Assembly (NCBI RefSeq): GCF_000478275.1
Contig: NZ_ASJB01000064.1
Coordinates: forward strand, 186,001-250,000
DNA: 64,000 nt
Direction of reading: 5' to 3'
Source: Amycolatopsis orientalis DSM 40040 = KCTC 9412
GTDB taxonomy: Bacteria > Actinomycetota > Actinomycetes > Mycobacteriales > Pseudonocardiaceae
Within the stretch, counting starts at the first letter, position 1. Every line of letters starts with the position of its first letter. The position numbers and the translations under genes are program-made. Under the pieces are notes generated by a model. The model saw only the letters and a list, made by a program, of their open reading frames with translations, made no database searches and was not told where the DNA came from. Positions 26,330 through 35,326 of the stretch are shown here, in pieces.

Positions 26330-28937
26330 GGATCAGCTCCGCGGTCCGGGCGGTGCGCACCGAGCGCATCGCGATCCAGCCGGCCAGCGCCACCACGAGC
26401 ACACCGACGGCCAGCACGGTCAGGGCGAACGGGGTCGGATTGGGCAGCGCCGACCGCGGCGCGAGGAACGTCGCGGGATCGAAACGCGGCACCGAAAGAC
26501 CCGCGACCGAGACACCGCACGCCACGCCGATGACGACGGCTAGCCCGCTGAGCGCGCCCAGTTCCATCAGATGACTCGCCAGCAGGGCACGCGGCCGCAT
26601 CCCCATCCGCAGCACCAGCGCCCCGGCGAGGGCGTTCTGGCGTCGGCGGACTTCGACCGCGACCAGCAACGACAGGACCGCCACCACCCCGAGTACGGCG
26701 CCGAGCAAGGCCATGAACGAGAACGTCCACGAGACGACGTAGAACGGGAGGGCGTCGAGGGCGGACTCGCGCGTGATGCGGTTGGGCTGCGTGATCCCGG
26801 CGGCGGTCAGCGCCTCGGTCAAACGCGCCACCGGCGAACCGGACAGCAGGCTCCACTTCGGCACCGCGCTCAACTGCGCCGCGCTGAGCGACTCCCGCGA
26901 GATCACGTACCCGGCCTTGGTGCCGATGATCGGGAACATCGGCAGCTCGCCGACCGTCCTGGCGTCGCCGAGCCCGGCCGGGAGCGCCGCATTCCGGGCG
27001 GCGCCTTCGCCGATCCGGATCGCCGCGACCCCGGTGCCCGGAGCCGACAGCAGGCCAAGGAGCCTGTCGACCTCGTCACCGGAGAGCGGACCGAGCGCCG
27101 CACCCTGCCGGAAGGTCCGCGGATCCACGACCAGCACGACACTGCCCGTGCCGGTCAGTTCGCCGACCACCGTGCTGGTGCCGCTGATCTCCGGCGGCAG
27201 CGGTGTCTTGCCGGTGCCGATGACACTTTCGGTGTCCACCCGGGTTTCCGCGCCGACGAAGATCGCCGACTTGGTGTGCAGCGCCTCCTCCTGCCCGCGG
27301 GCGATACCGATCCCGGTCGCCAGCGTGCCGATGGCCAGCGTCCCGATCACGAGCACGCCGGTGACCGGCGCACGGGCGCTGGCGAGCCGCCGGATCGCCA
27401 GTTGCAACGCCGGCCGCGACCACAGCCGCGCGCGATGCGAGGCGTGCAGCGCGAGCCACGCCAGCCTGGCGGCCAGGAGGCCGACGGTGAGCACGACGAA
27501 CACCGGGTAGGTGAGGGCGAGCGGATCGACCTGGGGGAGCGGATTGCCGATCCGGGACCCGTTGCCGTAGTCGACGAGCCGGTCCCAGCCGAGCAACGCC
27601 ATCCCGGCGGTGAGCAGTTCCCACGGGAAGATCGCCAGGAGCCTGACTCCCTTGCGGCGCCCGGACCGGACCCGGCCCAGTTCGAACTCCCGGTGTGTGC
27701 GGACGGCGATCACCCCGGCCAGCAGCGCGAGCGAGGCGAGCAGGATCACCGTCGCGACGAGCGAGCCCACCAGCTGCGCGCCACCGTCCGGTTCGCCCGG
27801 TGGCCCGTAAACGCCGAGGAGCAGCCACGCGAGCACCGCCCCTGCCACCCCGCCGGCGACGATCGGCAGCCCGAGTTCGGCGACCGCGAGCAGGCCCAGC
27901 GCCACCGGTCCGCTGCCCCGGGCCGAGAGAAGCCTGAGCTGCGCGTGACGACGCTGATGCCATTGCAGTGCGACCGTGCCGATCCCGGCGCAGCCGACCA
28001 GGACGCTGATCGCCGCGAGCGGCAGGATCGAGACGAGGACGTTCGACTCGGCCTGATTGCTGATCACCACGGACCGCTCGAATGGCAGCGAGCCGACGAT
28101 CGCGTCGCCCAGACCGCGGGCACCGAGATCCGCCTGCACGTCGGCGATCAGCGCCTTGGACCGTTCGAGCAGGTCTTCGGCTTCGCTGAGTGTCTTCGGC
28201 GGCGTCTCGTAGAACGACAGGTACAGCGTCTTGATCACGGGCAGGCCCACGGTGCGGACGGCGTCGTCGAAGGTCTTGGCGTCGGTGGCGAACATGACCG
28301 AGTCGACGGGGTCGTTGGCGAGGCGGTCGACCACGGCGTTCCGCTGTTGTGAGCACCACCAGCGCGGCGCCGGATCGGGCAGGTCGCGGTACAGCCCGGT
28401 CACCGGGGGAAGCGCGGTGCCCTGGAACTTCGGCGTGGTGCCGACGCCGATCCCCTGCGCGCCGGCGACGACGGTGCCGAGCCACAGCCCCGGGTCACGC
28501 GATCCGCCCGCCAGATCCAGGTGGTCCAATCCGGCCCGGTCCCGATAACCCAGGGTGACCTTGTAATTCGGGTCACCGTTGAATTCGGTGCCGCGGATCA
28601 GATGCGTATAGCGCGAAGTGACCGGAGCGCCGAAACCGTGTGCCGGGGCATGCCGCTGGACGGCGGCGATCACTTCGGGAGCGGCACCGACGGGAACGTT
28701 CCCCTTGCTGAAGACCGGGCCGTAGCTGTCCGGGCAGGCGATCCCGGACTGGTATGTGACGGCCGCGCCACCCGCCGCGGAGGCCTGCAGCACGGCCGCG
28801 GTGCCCAGGAAACAAGCCAGTAACGCGGTCACCGCGGCGATGATCAAAGTCAGCGGGCTGGTCAACGCCGCCCGCGGAGCCGCTCGCCATGGCATTGTCA
28901 CCCTGGGCCCGCCGGGAGCCCCCCACCTCACCCGCAT
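26322..28937 (-). CDS. FtsX-like ABC transporter permease
   Basis: An 871-residue membrane protein with an N-terminal helix (ALTSPLTLIIAAVTALLACFLGTAAVL), a ~230-residue extracytoplasmic domain with Cys pairs (GIACPDS, WWCSQQ), a cluster of helices, a second extracytoplasmic domain, and a final FtsX block of three helices ending FALTVLAVGVLVVALAGWIAMRSVRTART. This is the duplicated FtsX/MacB permease plan. The ATG at 28937 is used; ATG 28895 with AGGGTG upstream is an alternative. The regulator gene lies 104 bp upstream on the same strand, so it may control this system. Confidence 0.85.
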   Translation of the reverse strand: MRVRWGAPGGPRVTMPWRAAPRAALTSPLTLIIAAVTALLACFLGTAAVLQASAAGGAAVTYQSGIACPDSYGPVFSKGNVPVGAAPEVIAAVQRHAPAHGFGAPVTSRYTHLIRGTEFNGDPNYKVTLGYRDRAGLDHLDLAGGSRDPGLWLGTVVAGAQGIGVGTTPKFQGTALPPVTGLYRDLPDPAPRWWCSQQRNAVVDRLANDPVDSVMFATDAKTFDDAVRTVGLPVIKTLYLSFYETPPKTLSEAEDLLERSKALIADVQADLGARGLGDAIVGSLPFERSVVISNQAESNVLVSILPLAAISVLVGCAGIGTVALQWHQRRHAQLRLLSARGSGPVALGLLAVAELGLPIVAGGVAGAVLAWLLLGVYGPPGEPDGGAQLVGSLVATVILLASLALLAGVIAVRTHREFELGRVRSGRRKGVRLLAIFPWELLTAGMALLGWDRLVDYGNGSRIGNPLPQVDPLALTYPVFVVLTVGLLAARLAWLALHASHRARLWSRPALQLAIRRLASARAPVTGVLVIGTLAIGTLATGIGIARGQEEALHTKSAIFVGAETRVDTESVIGTGKTPLPPEISGTSTVVGELTGTGSVVLVVDPRTFRQGAALGPLSGDEVDRLLGLLSAPGTGVAAIRIGEGAARNAALPAGLGDARTVGELPMFPIIGTKAGYVISRESLSAAQLSAVPKWSLLSGSPVARLTEALTAAGITQPNRITRESALDALPFYVVSWTFSFMALLGAVLGVVAVLSLLVAVEVRRRQNALAGALVLRMGMRPRALLASHLMELGALSGLAVVIGVACGVSVAGLSVPRFDPATFLAPRSALPNPTPFALTVLAVGVLVVALAGWIAMRSVRTARTAELIRA

Positions 28938-29041
28938 GGATACGCACGCTACCGGTCAGGGCGGTTCGGCGACAGAAAGAAATCACCGTTTGTTGCCGAC
29001 GTGAAGTAAGGCTTGGTCCATTGTGGTGACTCAGTGCCCGC

Positions 29042-32000
29042 TTACTGACTGTCAGTCACCAATTCGTCGACTGTCGCTGTTGCTCCCTTCGCTCTCTCCT
29101 CCGAGAATGCGTTTTCTCCGAGGGCCGCGCTGACGACATCGGAGATCCGGTCGACGTCGCCCCGTTCGCCTTTCGCCAGGGGAGCGCCCACGGATTCCCG
29201 GGCAGCCGAGGCGGCGCCCAGGAGTCTCGCGGCCAGCCGGTACTCGCCCGCGGCCGCCTCCGCCCCGGCCAGGCCTTCCAGACCGAGCGCGATCGCGCGG
29301 GGATCCTCACTGTGGCGGGCGATCGCGAGACCGTCCAGCTGGAGCCGTTTCGCGCGCGCCGCGTCGCCGCGCTGCTCGGCGATGAAACCGAGTTCGGCCA
29401 GCACCAGGGTGCTGCCCGCTTCGGAGTCCACCCGGCGATGCCAGTCCAGAATGGACAACAGCCGCTGCTCGGCCTCGTCGAACAGTCCCTGACGTCTGGC
29501 GCCGAGCGCGAGCCCGGTTTCGGCGTAGACCTCGCCGGGTTTGAAGCTGTGCTCGACGGCCAAGTCCTTGGCTCGCTGGTGGAACTCCTTCGCACCCTCG
29601 AAGTCGCCGGTGAGCAGCGCCGTCCGGCCGAGCCAGGACAGCTTGTAGGCGACCTCCGGCCACAACTCCAGTTCCTGCGCGCGGCGAAGGCTTTCCCGGT
29701 GGACACGCGCGGCGTGGTCGTAGTCCCCGGCGATCGCGGCGAGCATGCCGATGACGAACGACGCCTGCAGCCAGCCCCAGCGTTCACCCAGATCGTCGAA
29801 GATCCCGGCGCTCTGCGCGGCGATCCGGCCTCCGCCGGTGAGGTCGCCTCCCGCGATCAGATGGCTCGCCCTGTCGCTCAGCGCGGCCGCCGCGCTCCAG
29901 TCGTCGCCGACCTCTCGGGCCGTCTCCAGCGCGCCGAGCGTGAGTTTCTCCGCCCGGCACAGATCGCCGACGGTGGACCAGGCGTAGCCGAGGAACCACA
30001 GCGTCCGGGCCCGCGCGACGGGATCGGCGATGCCCCACACGGCTTCCTCCGCCGCGTCCTCGGTGCAGGTGCCGTCGAGAATCGCGATCCCGGCGCACCA
30101 GCTCAGTGCCTGCGCGCGTTCGTCACCGGTCTCGACGCCCGTGTCGAGTACCAGGTTCAAGGATCGCCGCGCCTCCGTGAGCCGCCCTCGGAGGTACCAG
30201 AACCAGGTCGTCGCGTTCACCAGCCGCAGTGCGAGCCGGTGTTCGCCTTGCCGCAGCAGGGTTTCCAGCGCGCGCCGGGTGTTGGCGCCCTCTGCGTCGA
30301 ACCTGTCGAGCCAGCGCCGCTGCTCCTTGCCGCGCAGCCCCGCGTCGCCGCGTTCGGCCAGCTCGACGTGGAAACGGGCGTGCCGCAGGGCCAGCTCGTC
30401 GGGTTCGCCCGCCTGCTCGGCGTGTTCCCAGGCGTACGCCGAGATCGACTCCAGCAGCCGGAACCGCGGTTCGCCGTTCCTGCCCGGCCTGCTGACCACC
30501 AGCGACCGGTCGACGAGCCGGGACAGCAGGTCGAGGACGTCACTGGGGGCTATTTCACCACCGGCACAGACCGTCTCGGCGGCGTCGAGACCGCAGCCTT
30601 CGGCGTGGACGGCGAGCCGGCGCAGCACGATCCGCTCCGGCTCGCTCAGCAGGCTCCAGCTCCAGTCGATCATCGCGCGGAGAGTCTGCTGACGGCGCGG
30701 CCCGCCTCGCCTGCCCGAGGACAGCAGGCCGAACCGGTCGTCGAGGCGGGCGAGGAGTTCGTGCACGCCGAGGGTCCGGACCCGGGTCGCGGCGAGTTCG
30801 AGCGCTAGCGGGATCCCGTCGAGCGTGCGGCAGATCCGGGCGACGACGGCGGCGTTCTCCGCGTCGAGCGCGAACCCCGGGGCCGCCGCCCCGGCGCGGG
30901 CTACGAACAGCCGGACGGCACTCGATTCCCGCACGGCGGCGAAATCGGCCTGCTCGGGCAGATCGAGGGGCGGGACCGCCCACACCGTCTCCCCGGGCAG
31001 CGCGAGCGGTTCCTGGCTGGTGGCGAGTATTCGCAGGCGGGGCGCCGCCGCCAGCAGCTGCTCCACCAGCGCAGCGACGGGCTCGACGACCTGCTCGCAG
31101 TTGTCCAGGACGAGCAGGATCTCCTTGTCGCGCAAGGCATCGGCCAGCGACCGCGAGAGTGTCTTCCCCGAGGTGGCCTCCTCGTGCAGTTCCAGCGCCG
31201 CCGTGAGCACGACGGCGACGAGGTCCTCCGGTGGGCAGGTCGGGCACTCGACGTTGTCCAGACCGGCCAGCTCGACCAGCCAGACGCCGTCGGCCATCGC
31301 GAGCCTCGACGCGGCCTCGATGGCGAGCCGAGTCTTCCCGACACCGCCCGGCCCGGTGAGGGTGACCAGCCGCGTGTCGGTGACCAGCGCGCCGACCTCC
31401 TTGACCGCCGTCGTCCGGCCGACCAGTTCGGTCAGCGACTCCGGCAGGTTCCCGCGCACCCTCTCGGCGGCACGGACGGGTTCGAGTCCGGGACTCCTGG
31501 TGAGGATCGCCTGGTGCAGGGCCGCGAGGTCCGGTCCTGGTTCGAGGCCGGACTCGTCCCGCAGACGGGTCCGCAACGCGGTGTAGGTCTCGAGCGCCTC
31601 GGTGTGCCGCCCGGCGGCGTACAACGCGCGCATCAGCAGGCCGCGGAGCCGCTCACGGAGCGGATGCCGTGCGACGAGGGCGGCCAGTTCCCCGGTGAGA
31701 ACGTCGTGTTCGCCGAGCGCCAGCCGGGCTTCGGCGCGTTCCTCTTCGGCGAGCAGCCGTTCTTCCTCCAGCCGTCGTGCCGCGGCCACCGCGAAGGGCT
31801 CGTTTTCGAAACCGGCGTACGCGGGACCTCGCCACAAGGCCAGCGCGTCCGCCAGCAGCGCCGCACGAGCGCGCGGATCGACGGCGTCGCGGGCGCGGGC
31901 GGTGAGGGCACGGAAGCGGTGGACGTCCAGTTCACCGTCGCCGACGGCCAGGACGTATCCGGCGGGTTGATGGGTGACGAGTTCCCGCGCGCCCGGCTCG

Positions 32001-32230
32001 GCTCGTTCCAGGGTGCGGCGCAGCTGGGACACCTTGGTCTGCAACGTGTTGCCGGGGTTTCCCGGCGGATGCTCGCCCCACAGGTCGTCGGCCAGCGACG
32101 ACACCGAGGCGGCGCGGCCCTCCCTGCTCAGCAGCGAGGCGAGCAGCAGCCGGACCTTGGCCTCGGGCACGACGACGGGCTCGCCCGCGGTCGTCCACAC
32201 GGCGAGGGGTCCCAGCACTCCGAAACGCAC
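29042..32230 (-). CDS. SARP/AfsR-like regulator with BTAD, NB-ARC-type ATPase and TPR domains
   Basis: A 1062-residue regulator of the AfsR/SARP group. It has an OmpR-type winged helix at the N-terminus (VRFGVLGPLAVWTT ... NTLQTKVSQLRRTLE), a bacterial transcriptional activation domain (about residues 95-245, ALETYTALRTRLRDESGLEPGP), a STAND ATPase with Walker A GPGGVGKT and Walker B ILLVLDNCEQ, and a long TPR-rich C-terminus. GTG 32230 is the start because VRFGVLGPL is the conserved SARP beginning. It probably activates a neighbouring unit, either the ABC exporter downstream or the divergent imine reductases. Confidence 0.93.
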   Translation of the reverse strand: MRFGVLGPLAVWTTAGEPVVVPEAKVRLLLASLLSREGRAASVSSLADDLWGEHPPGNPGNTLQTKVSQLRRTLERAEPGARELVTHQPAGYVLAVGDGELDVHRFRALTARARDAVDPRARAALLADALALWRGPAYAGFENEPFAVAAARRLEEERLLAEEERAEARLALGEHDVLTGELAALVARHPLRERLRGLLMRALYAAGRHTEALETYTALRTRLRDESGLEPGPDLAALHQAILTRSPGLEPVRAAERVRGNLPESLTELVGRTTAVKEVGALVTDTRLVTLTGPGGVGKTRLAIEAASRLAMADGVWLVELAGLDNVECPTCPPEDLVAVVLTAALELHEEATSGKTLSRSLADALRDKEILLVLDNCEQVVEPVAALVEQLLAAAPRLRILATSQEPLALPGETVWAVPPLDLPEQADFAAVRESSAVRLFVARAGAAAPGFALDAENAAVVARICRTLDGIPLALELAATRVRTLGVHELLARLDDRFGLLSSGRRGGPRRQQTLRAMIDWSWSLLSEPERIVLRRLAVHAEGCGLDAAETVCAGGEIAPSDVLDLLSRLVDRSLVVSRPGRNGEPRFRLLESISAYAWEHAEQAGEPDELALRHARFHVELAERGDAGLRGKEQRRWLDRFDAEGANTRRALETLLRQGEHRLALRLVNATTWFWYLRGRLTEARRSLNLVLDTGVETGDERAQALSWCAGIAILDGTCTEDAAEEAVWGIADPVARARTLWFLGYAWSTVGDLCRAEKLTLGALETAREVGDDWSAAAALSDRASHLIAGGDLTGGGRIAAQSAGIFDDLGERWGWLQASFVIGMLAAIAGDYDHAARVHRESLRRAQELELWPEVAYKLSWLGRTALLTGDFEGAKEFHQRAKDLAVEHSFKPGEVYAETGLALGARRQGLFDEAEQRLLSILDWHRRVDSEAGSTLVLAELGFIAEQRGDAARAKRLQLDGLAIARHSEDPRAIALGLEGLAGAEAAAGEYRLAARLLGAASAARESVGAPLAKGERGDVDRISDVVSAALGENAFSEERAKGATATVDELVTDSQ

Positions 32231-32325
32231 GGAACCGACGTTAGCGCGGACCACCGACAAGTCCGTGCGCGCGGCCGTGCGCGGACCCGCAGCGATCCGT
32301 GCGCGGGCCGCGTCACGGTGGACCC

Positions 32326-33201
32326 ATGACCGAACACGGAAGGACCCCGGTGACCGTACTGGGGCTGGGCGCGATGGGAACCGCCCTCGTAGAGGCACTT
32401 CTGGCCGCGGGACATCCGGTCACCGCGTGGAACCGGACCCCCGGCCGTGCCGAGGGCGTGGCCGCGAAGGGAGCTTCGGTCGTTTCGACCGTGTCCGAGG
32501 CTCTCGCGGCGAACAAGATCGTGATCGCCTGCCTGCTCGACTACGACTCGGTGCACGAGGTCCTCGACCCGGTCGCGGCCGGGCTCGAAGGACGGCAGCT
32601 GATCAACCTGACCAACGGCACCCCGGGCCAGGCGCGCGAGATGAGCGCGTGGGCCGGACAACTGGGCGCGGAGTACCTGGACGGCGGGATAATGGCCGTC
32701 CCGCCGATGATCGGCACACCCGCGGCGTTCATCTTCTACAGCGGCTCGGGCAGCGTCCTCGGGCACGCACGCAGCGCGCTCGACACCTTCGGCGGCGTCA
32801 AGTATCTCGGCGTCGACCCCGGCCTGGCGCCCCTGCACGACATCGCGCTGCTCAGCGGGATGTACGGCAACTTCATGGGCGTCATCCAGGCCTTCGCCCT
32901 CGTCGGCTCCGCCGGGGTCAAGGCGAGGGAGTTCGCTCCGCTCCTTCGTGACTGGCTCGCGGCGATGGGCGGATTCCTGGACCGCGCGGCCGAGCAGATC
33001 GACGACGGCGACTACGTGACAGGCGTCGTCTCGAACATCGCGATGCAGGCCGGGGCCTATCCGAACCTGCTGAAAGCCGCCGAAGAACAGGGCATCAGCG
33101 CCGAACTGCTCACCCCGCTCCAGCCGCTGATGGACAAGCGGGTCGCGGCCGGACACGGCGCCGAGGACCTGATCGGCGTCATCGAACTCCTGAAGAAGTA
33201 A
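32326..33201 (+). CDS. Imine reductase-like NADPH oxidoreductase, tandem copy 1
   Basis: A 291-residue member of the imine reductase / beta-hydroxyacid dehydrogenase superfamily. It shows the Rossmann loop GLGAMG (residues 13-18), WNRTPGRAEG for NADPH, NLTNGTP, and PLHDIALLSG with Asp172 at the catalytic position of R-type imine reductases. ATG 32326 is chosen for the conserved spacing to the Rossmann motif. It is divergent from the SARP-type regulator (95-bp gap) and followed after 10 bp by a second reductase. The pair may work on related cyclic imines or as a hetero-oligomer, but no substrate is evident. Confidence 0.87.
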   Translation: MTEHGRTPVTVLGLGAMGTALVEALLAAGHPVTAWNRTPGRAEGVAAKGASVVSTVSEALAANKIVIACLLDYDSVHEVLDPVAAGLEGRQLINLTNGTPGQAREMSAWAGQLGAEYLDGGIMAVPPMIGTPAAFIFYSGSGSVLGHARSALDTFGGVKYLGVDPGLAPLHDIALLSGMYGNFMGVIQAFALVGSAGVKAREFAPLLRDWLAAMGGFLDRAAEQIDDGDYVTGVVSNIAMQAGAYPNLLKAAEEQGISAELLTPLQPLMDKRVAAGHGAEDLIGVIELLKK

Positions 33202-33211
33202 GGAAAGCACA

Positions 33212-34066
33212 ATGATCACACTGATCGGGCTCGGCCCGATGGGACAGGCCATGGTCCGGGTTCTCCTGGAGAACGGCCACGGAGTGACCGTCTGGAACCG
33301 CACCGCCGCCCGCGCGGACGACGTCGTCGCGGCCGGTGCCGTGCGGGCCGAAACGCCCGCCGACGCGGTGTCGGCGTCGGAACTGGTACTGCTCAGCCTC
33401 ACCGACTACGCGGCGATGTACGACATCCTGGGCAAGGCCGAGGACGCGTTGGCCGGCAAGGTGATCGTCAACCTCAGCTCGGACACCCCGGAGAAGACCC
33501 GCGAAGCCGCCGACTGGGTCAAGGCCCGTGGCGGGCGGTTCATCGCGGGTGGCGTGATGGTGCCCGCGCCGCTGGTCGGCAAGGAGGAGGCGTACGTCTT
33601 CTACAGCGGCCCGCAGGAGGTGTTCGACAAGCACCGCGAAACCCTGGCGCTGATCGGGCGGCCGGACTTCCTCGGCGAGGACGTCCGGCTGGCACAGCTG
33701 TTCTACCAGGCGCAGCTGGACATCTTCCTGACGTCGCTCTCGGTATTCCTGCACGCGAGTGCTCTCGTCCGCTCGGTGGGGGAGCCGGTCGCGAAGTTCG
33801 TCCCGTACGCCAAGGACAACTTCGCGATGATGGCCTACTACCTGGAGGACGCCGCCAAGCAGGTCGAGGCGGGCGAGCACCCCGGCGACGAGGCCAACGT
33901 GACGATGATGGGCGCGACCGCCGACCACATCGTGCAGGCGAGCCGGGACGCGGGGATCGACCTCGTCCTGCCGGAGGCGATCAAGTCGCACTACGACCGG
34001 GCGATCGCCGCCGGACACGGGCGCAGCTCGTGGACGAGCCTCTACGAGATCATCAAGAAGGACTGA
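33212..34066 (+). CDS. Imine reductase-like NADPH oxidoreductase, tandem copy 2
   Basis: A 284-residue paralogue of the preceding gene, starting MITLIGLGPMGQAM. It has WNRTAAR for the 2'-phosphate of NADPH and NLSSDTPEKTREAADW. At the catalytic position it carries Tyr165 (QLFYQAQL) where the other two paralogues in the window have Asp, which is the S-type residue in characterised imine reductases. ATG 33212 has AAGGAAAG upstream. It is cotranscribed with the copy at 32326 and terminated by family A copy 5, 10 bp past the stop. The stereochemical prediction is inference. Confidence 0.87.
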   Translation: MITLIGLGPMGQAMVRVLLENGHGVTVWNRTAARADDVVAAGAVRAETPADAVSASELVLLSLTDYAAMYDILGKAEDALAGKVIVNLSSDTPEKTREAADWVKARGGRFIAGGVMVPAPLVGKEEAYVFYSGPQEVFDKHRETLALIGRPDFLGEDVRLAQLFYQAQLDIFLTSLSVFLHASALVRSVGEPVAKFVPYAKDNFAMMAYYLEDAAKQVEAGEHPGDEANVTMMGATADHIVQASRDAGIDLVLPEAIKSHYDRAIAAGHGRSSWTSLYEIIKKD

Positions 34067-34076
34067 GGCTTCCGGT

Positions 34077-34122
34077 CTCGTGAGTGGTAATGACGGTTCT
34101 AACCGTCATTACCACTCACGAG
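34077..34122. repeat. Family A palindrome, copy 5 (perfect)
   Basis: 46-bp palindrome, centre CT, starting 10 bp after the reductase stop. It is the left end of an A-B-B-A module (34077-34385). Confidence 0.92.
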
Positions 34123-34159
34123 GCTTGACCGGCTCGAAGCCGGTGTCTTGGGCAAGGTG

Positions 34160-34196
34160 TGAAGGAATTGGGACGTTGAGTGTCCCAATTCCTTCA
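34160..34196. repeat. Family B hairpin, copy 2
   Basis: Perfect 15-bp stem TGAAGGAATTGGGAC / GTCCCAATTCCTTCA with loop GTTGAGT. Confidence 0.85.
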
Positions 34197-34271
34197 TCGG
34201 CGCGGGGTGCGCCGGTCGCGTAGCTTGATCAACAGAGGGCAAGGACCTGTCCCGGAGCTCGGTACATCCCT

Positions 34272-34318
34272 GAGTGTGGAGGATTTGGGACGTTCAACGT
34301 CCCAAATCCTCCACACTC
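34272..34318. repeat. Family B hairpin, copy 3 (near-perfect palindrome)
   Basis: Each arm is 23 bp, starting GAGTGTGGAGGATTTGGGAC, with a single C at the centre; the apex is GACGTTCAACGTC. In DNA this is a possible cruciform, in RNA a very strong hairpin. Confidence 0.9.
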
Positions 34319-34358
34319 GAGCCCCGCAGGCGCCCACGTAGGTACCTAAGACACGGTT

Positions 34359-34385
34359 GGTTCTAACCGTCATTACCACTCACGA
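34359..34385. repeat. Family A palindrome, copy 6 (right half only)
   Basis: GGTTCTAACCGTCATTACCACTCACGA; the left arm is replaced by unrelated sequence. The stop codon and last six residues of the leftward LysR gene lie inside it. Confidence 0.85.
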
Positions 34386-35247
34386 CACCCAGCACCTCCA
34401 GGAAGGCTTTCGCCGCGGGGGTGACCGTGAAGCGGTTCCAGACGAGGTGCTCGATCCGCGCGGGCCCGTCCTTCACCGGCACGGTGACCACCCCGGTCAG
34501 ATTCGGCACATACTTCGACGGCAGCATCGCCACACCGAGTTCCTGACGGATGAGCCGCGCCATGAAATCGGCGGCCGTCACCTCGAAGGCCACCTCCCGG
34601 GTCAGTCCCGCGGCGGCGAAGGCCTGATCGGTCTGGGCCCGCCCCGCCGACCTCGTCGGGAAGTCCACGAACACCTCCGACGAAAGCCGGTTCAAGTCCA
34701 CTTCGGACTCGACGGCGAGTGGATGCCCTGGCGCCACCACGGCGACCAGGTCGTCCCGGCCGAGTTCGCAGGTGGCGACGCCGTCCGGCCGGTCCGACAG
34801 CGGGAGGCCGAGGAAGGCGACCTCGATCGCGCTGTCCTTGACCTGCTCCACCAGTTCCCCGCTCGCGCCGACCCGCAGCCCGATCCTCACGTGCGGATAC
34901 CGCCGGTGGAACGTCTTCAGCGCGGCCGGGACGTCGACCGCCGCGACGGTCGGGATGATGCCGACGGTGAGCCGACCCCGGACCTCACCGACGGCCGCGG
35001 CGACCTCCGCGCCCGCCCGCTCGGCGGCGTCGAGACATTGCCGGGCCGCGGGCAGGAACGCCTCGCCCGCGGCGGTGAGCCGCACCCGACGGCTCGTGCG
35101 CTCGAACAGGCGCGCGCCGAGTTCCCGCTCCAGCCGCGCGATCTGATGGCTCAGCGCCGACTGCACGACGAGGCAGCGTTCCGCGGCGCGCGTGAAACTG
35201 TTCGTCTCCGCCACCGCCACGACGTACCGCATCTGCTGGAGTTCCAT
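34363..35247 (-). CDS. LysR family transcriptional regulator
   Basis: A 294-residue LysR regulator. It has an N-terminal HTH (MELQQMRYVVAVAETNSFTRAAERCLVVQSALSHQIARLERELGARLFER) and a C-terminal effector domain. ATG 35247 is used; GTG 35265 would start inside the LysR box. The C-terminus VVSGNDG plus TAG is encoded by the family A half-palindrome, so the original end of the gene has probably been replaced. It is divergent from an EamA exporter gene with a perfect CTTGA-N11-TCAAG box between them, and probably controls that exporter. Confidence 0.92.
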   Translation of the reverse strand: MELQQMRYVVAVAETNSFTRAAERCLVVQSALSHQIARLERELGARLFERTSRRVRLTAAGEAFLPAARQCLDAAERAGAEVAAAVGEVRGRLTVGIIPTVAAVDVPAALKTFHRRYPHVRIGLRVGASGELVEQVKDSAIEVAFLGLPLSDRPDGVATCELGRDDLVAVVAPGHPLAVESEVDLNRLSSEVFVDFPTRSAGRAQTDQAFAAAGLTREVAFEVTAADFMARLIRQELGVAMLPSKYVPNLTGVVTVPVKDGPARIEHLVWNRFTVTPAAKAFLEVLGVVSGNDG

Positions 35248-35255
35248 GGACCCAT

Positions 35256-35276
35256 CTTGAATCACGATGGATCAAG
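35256..35276. promoter_or_regulatory. LysR box
   Basis: CTTGA-N11-TCAAG, a perfect T-N11-A type dyad between the divergent LysR and EamA genes. Confidence 0.75.
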
Positions 35277-35326
35277 TGACAAACATGTGTTGGACTCATT
35301 GATCGTCGAGGTCGAAGCTGGGAAGC

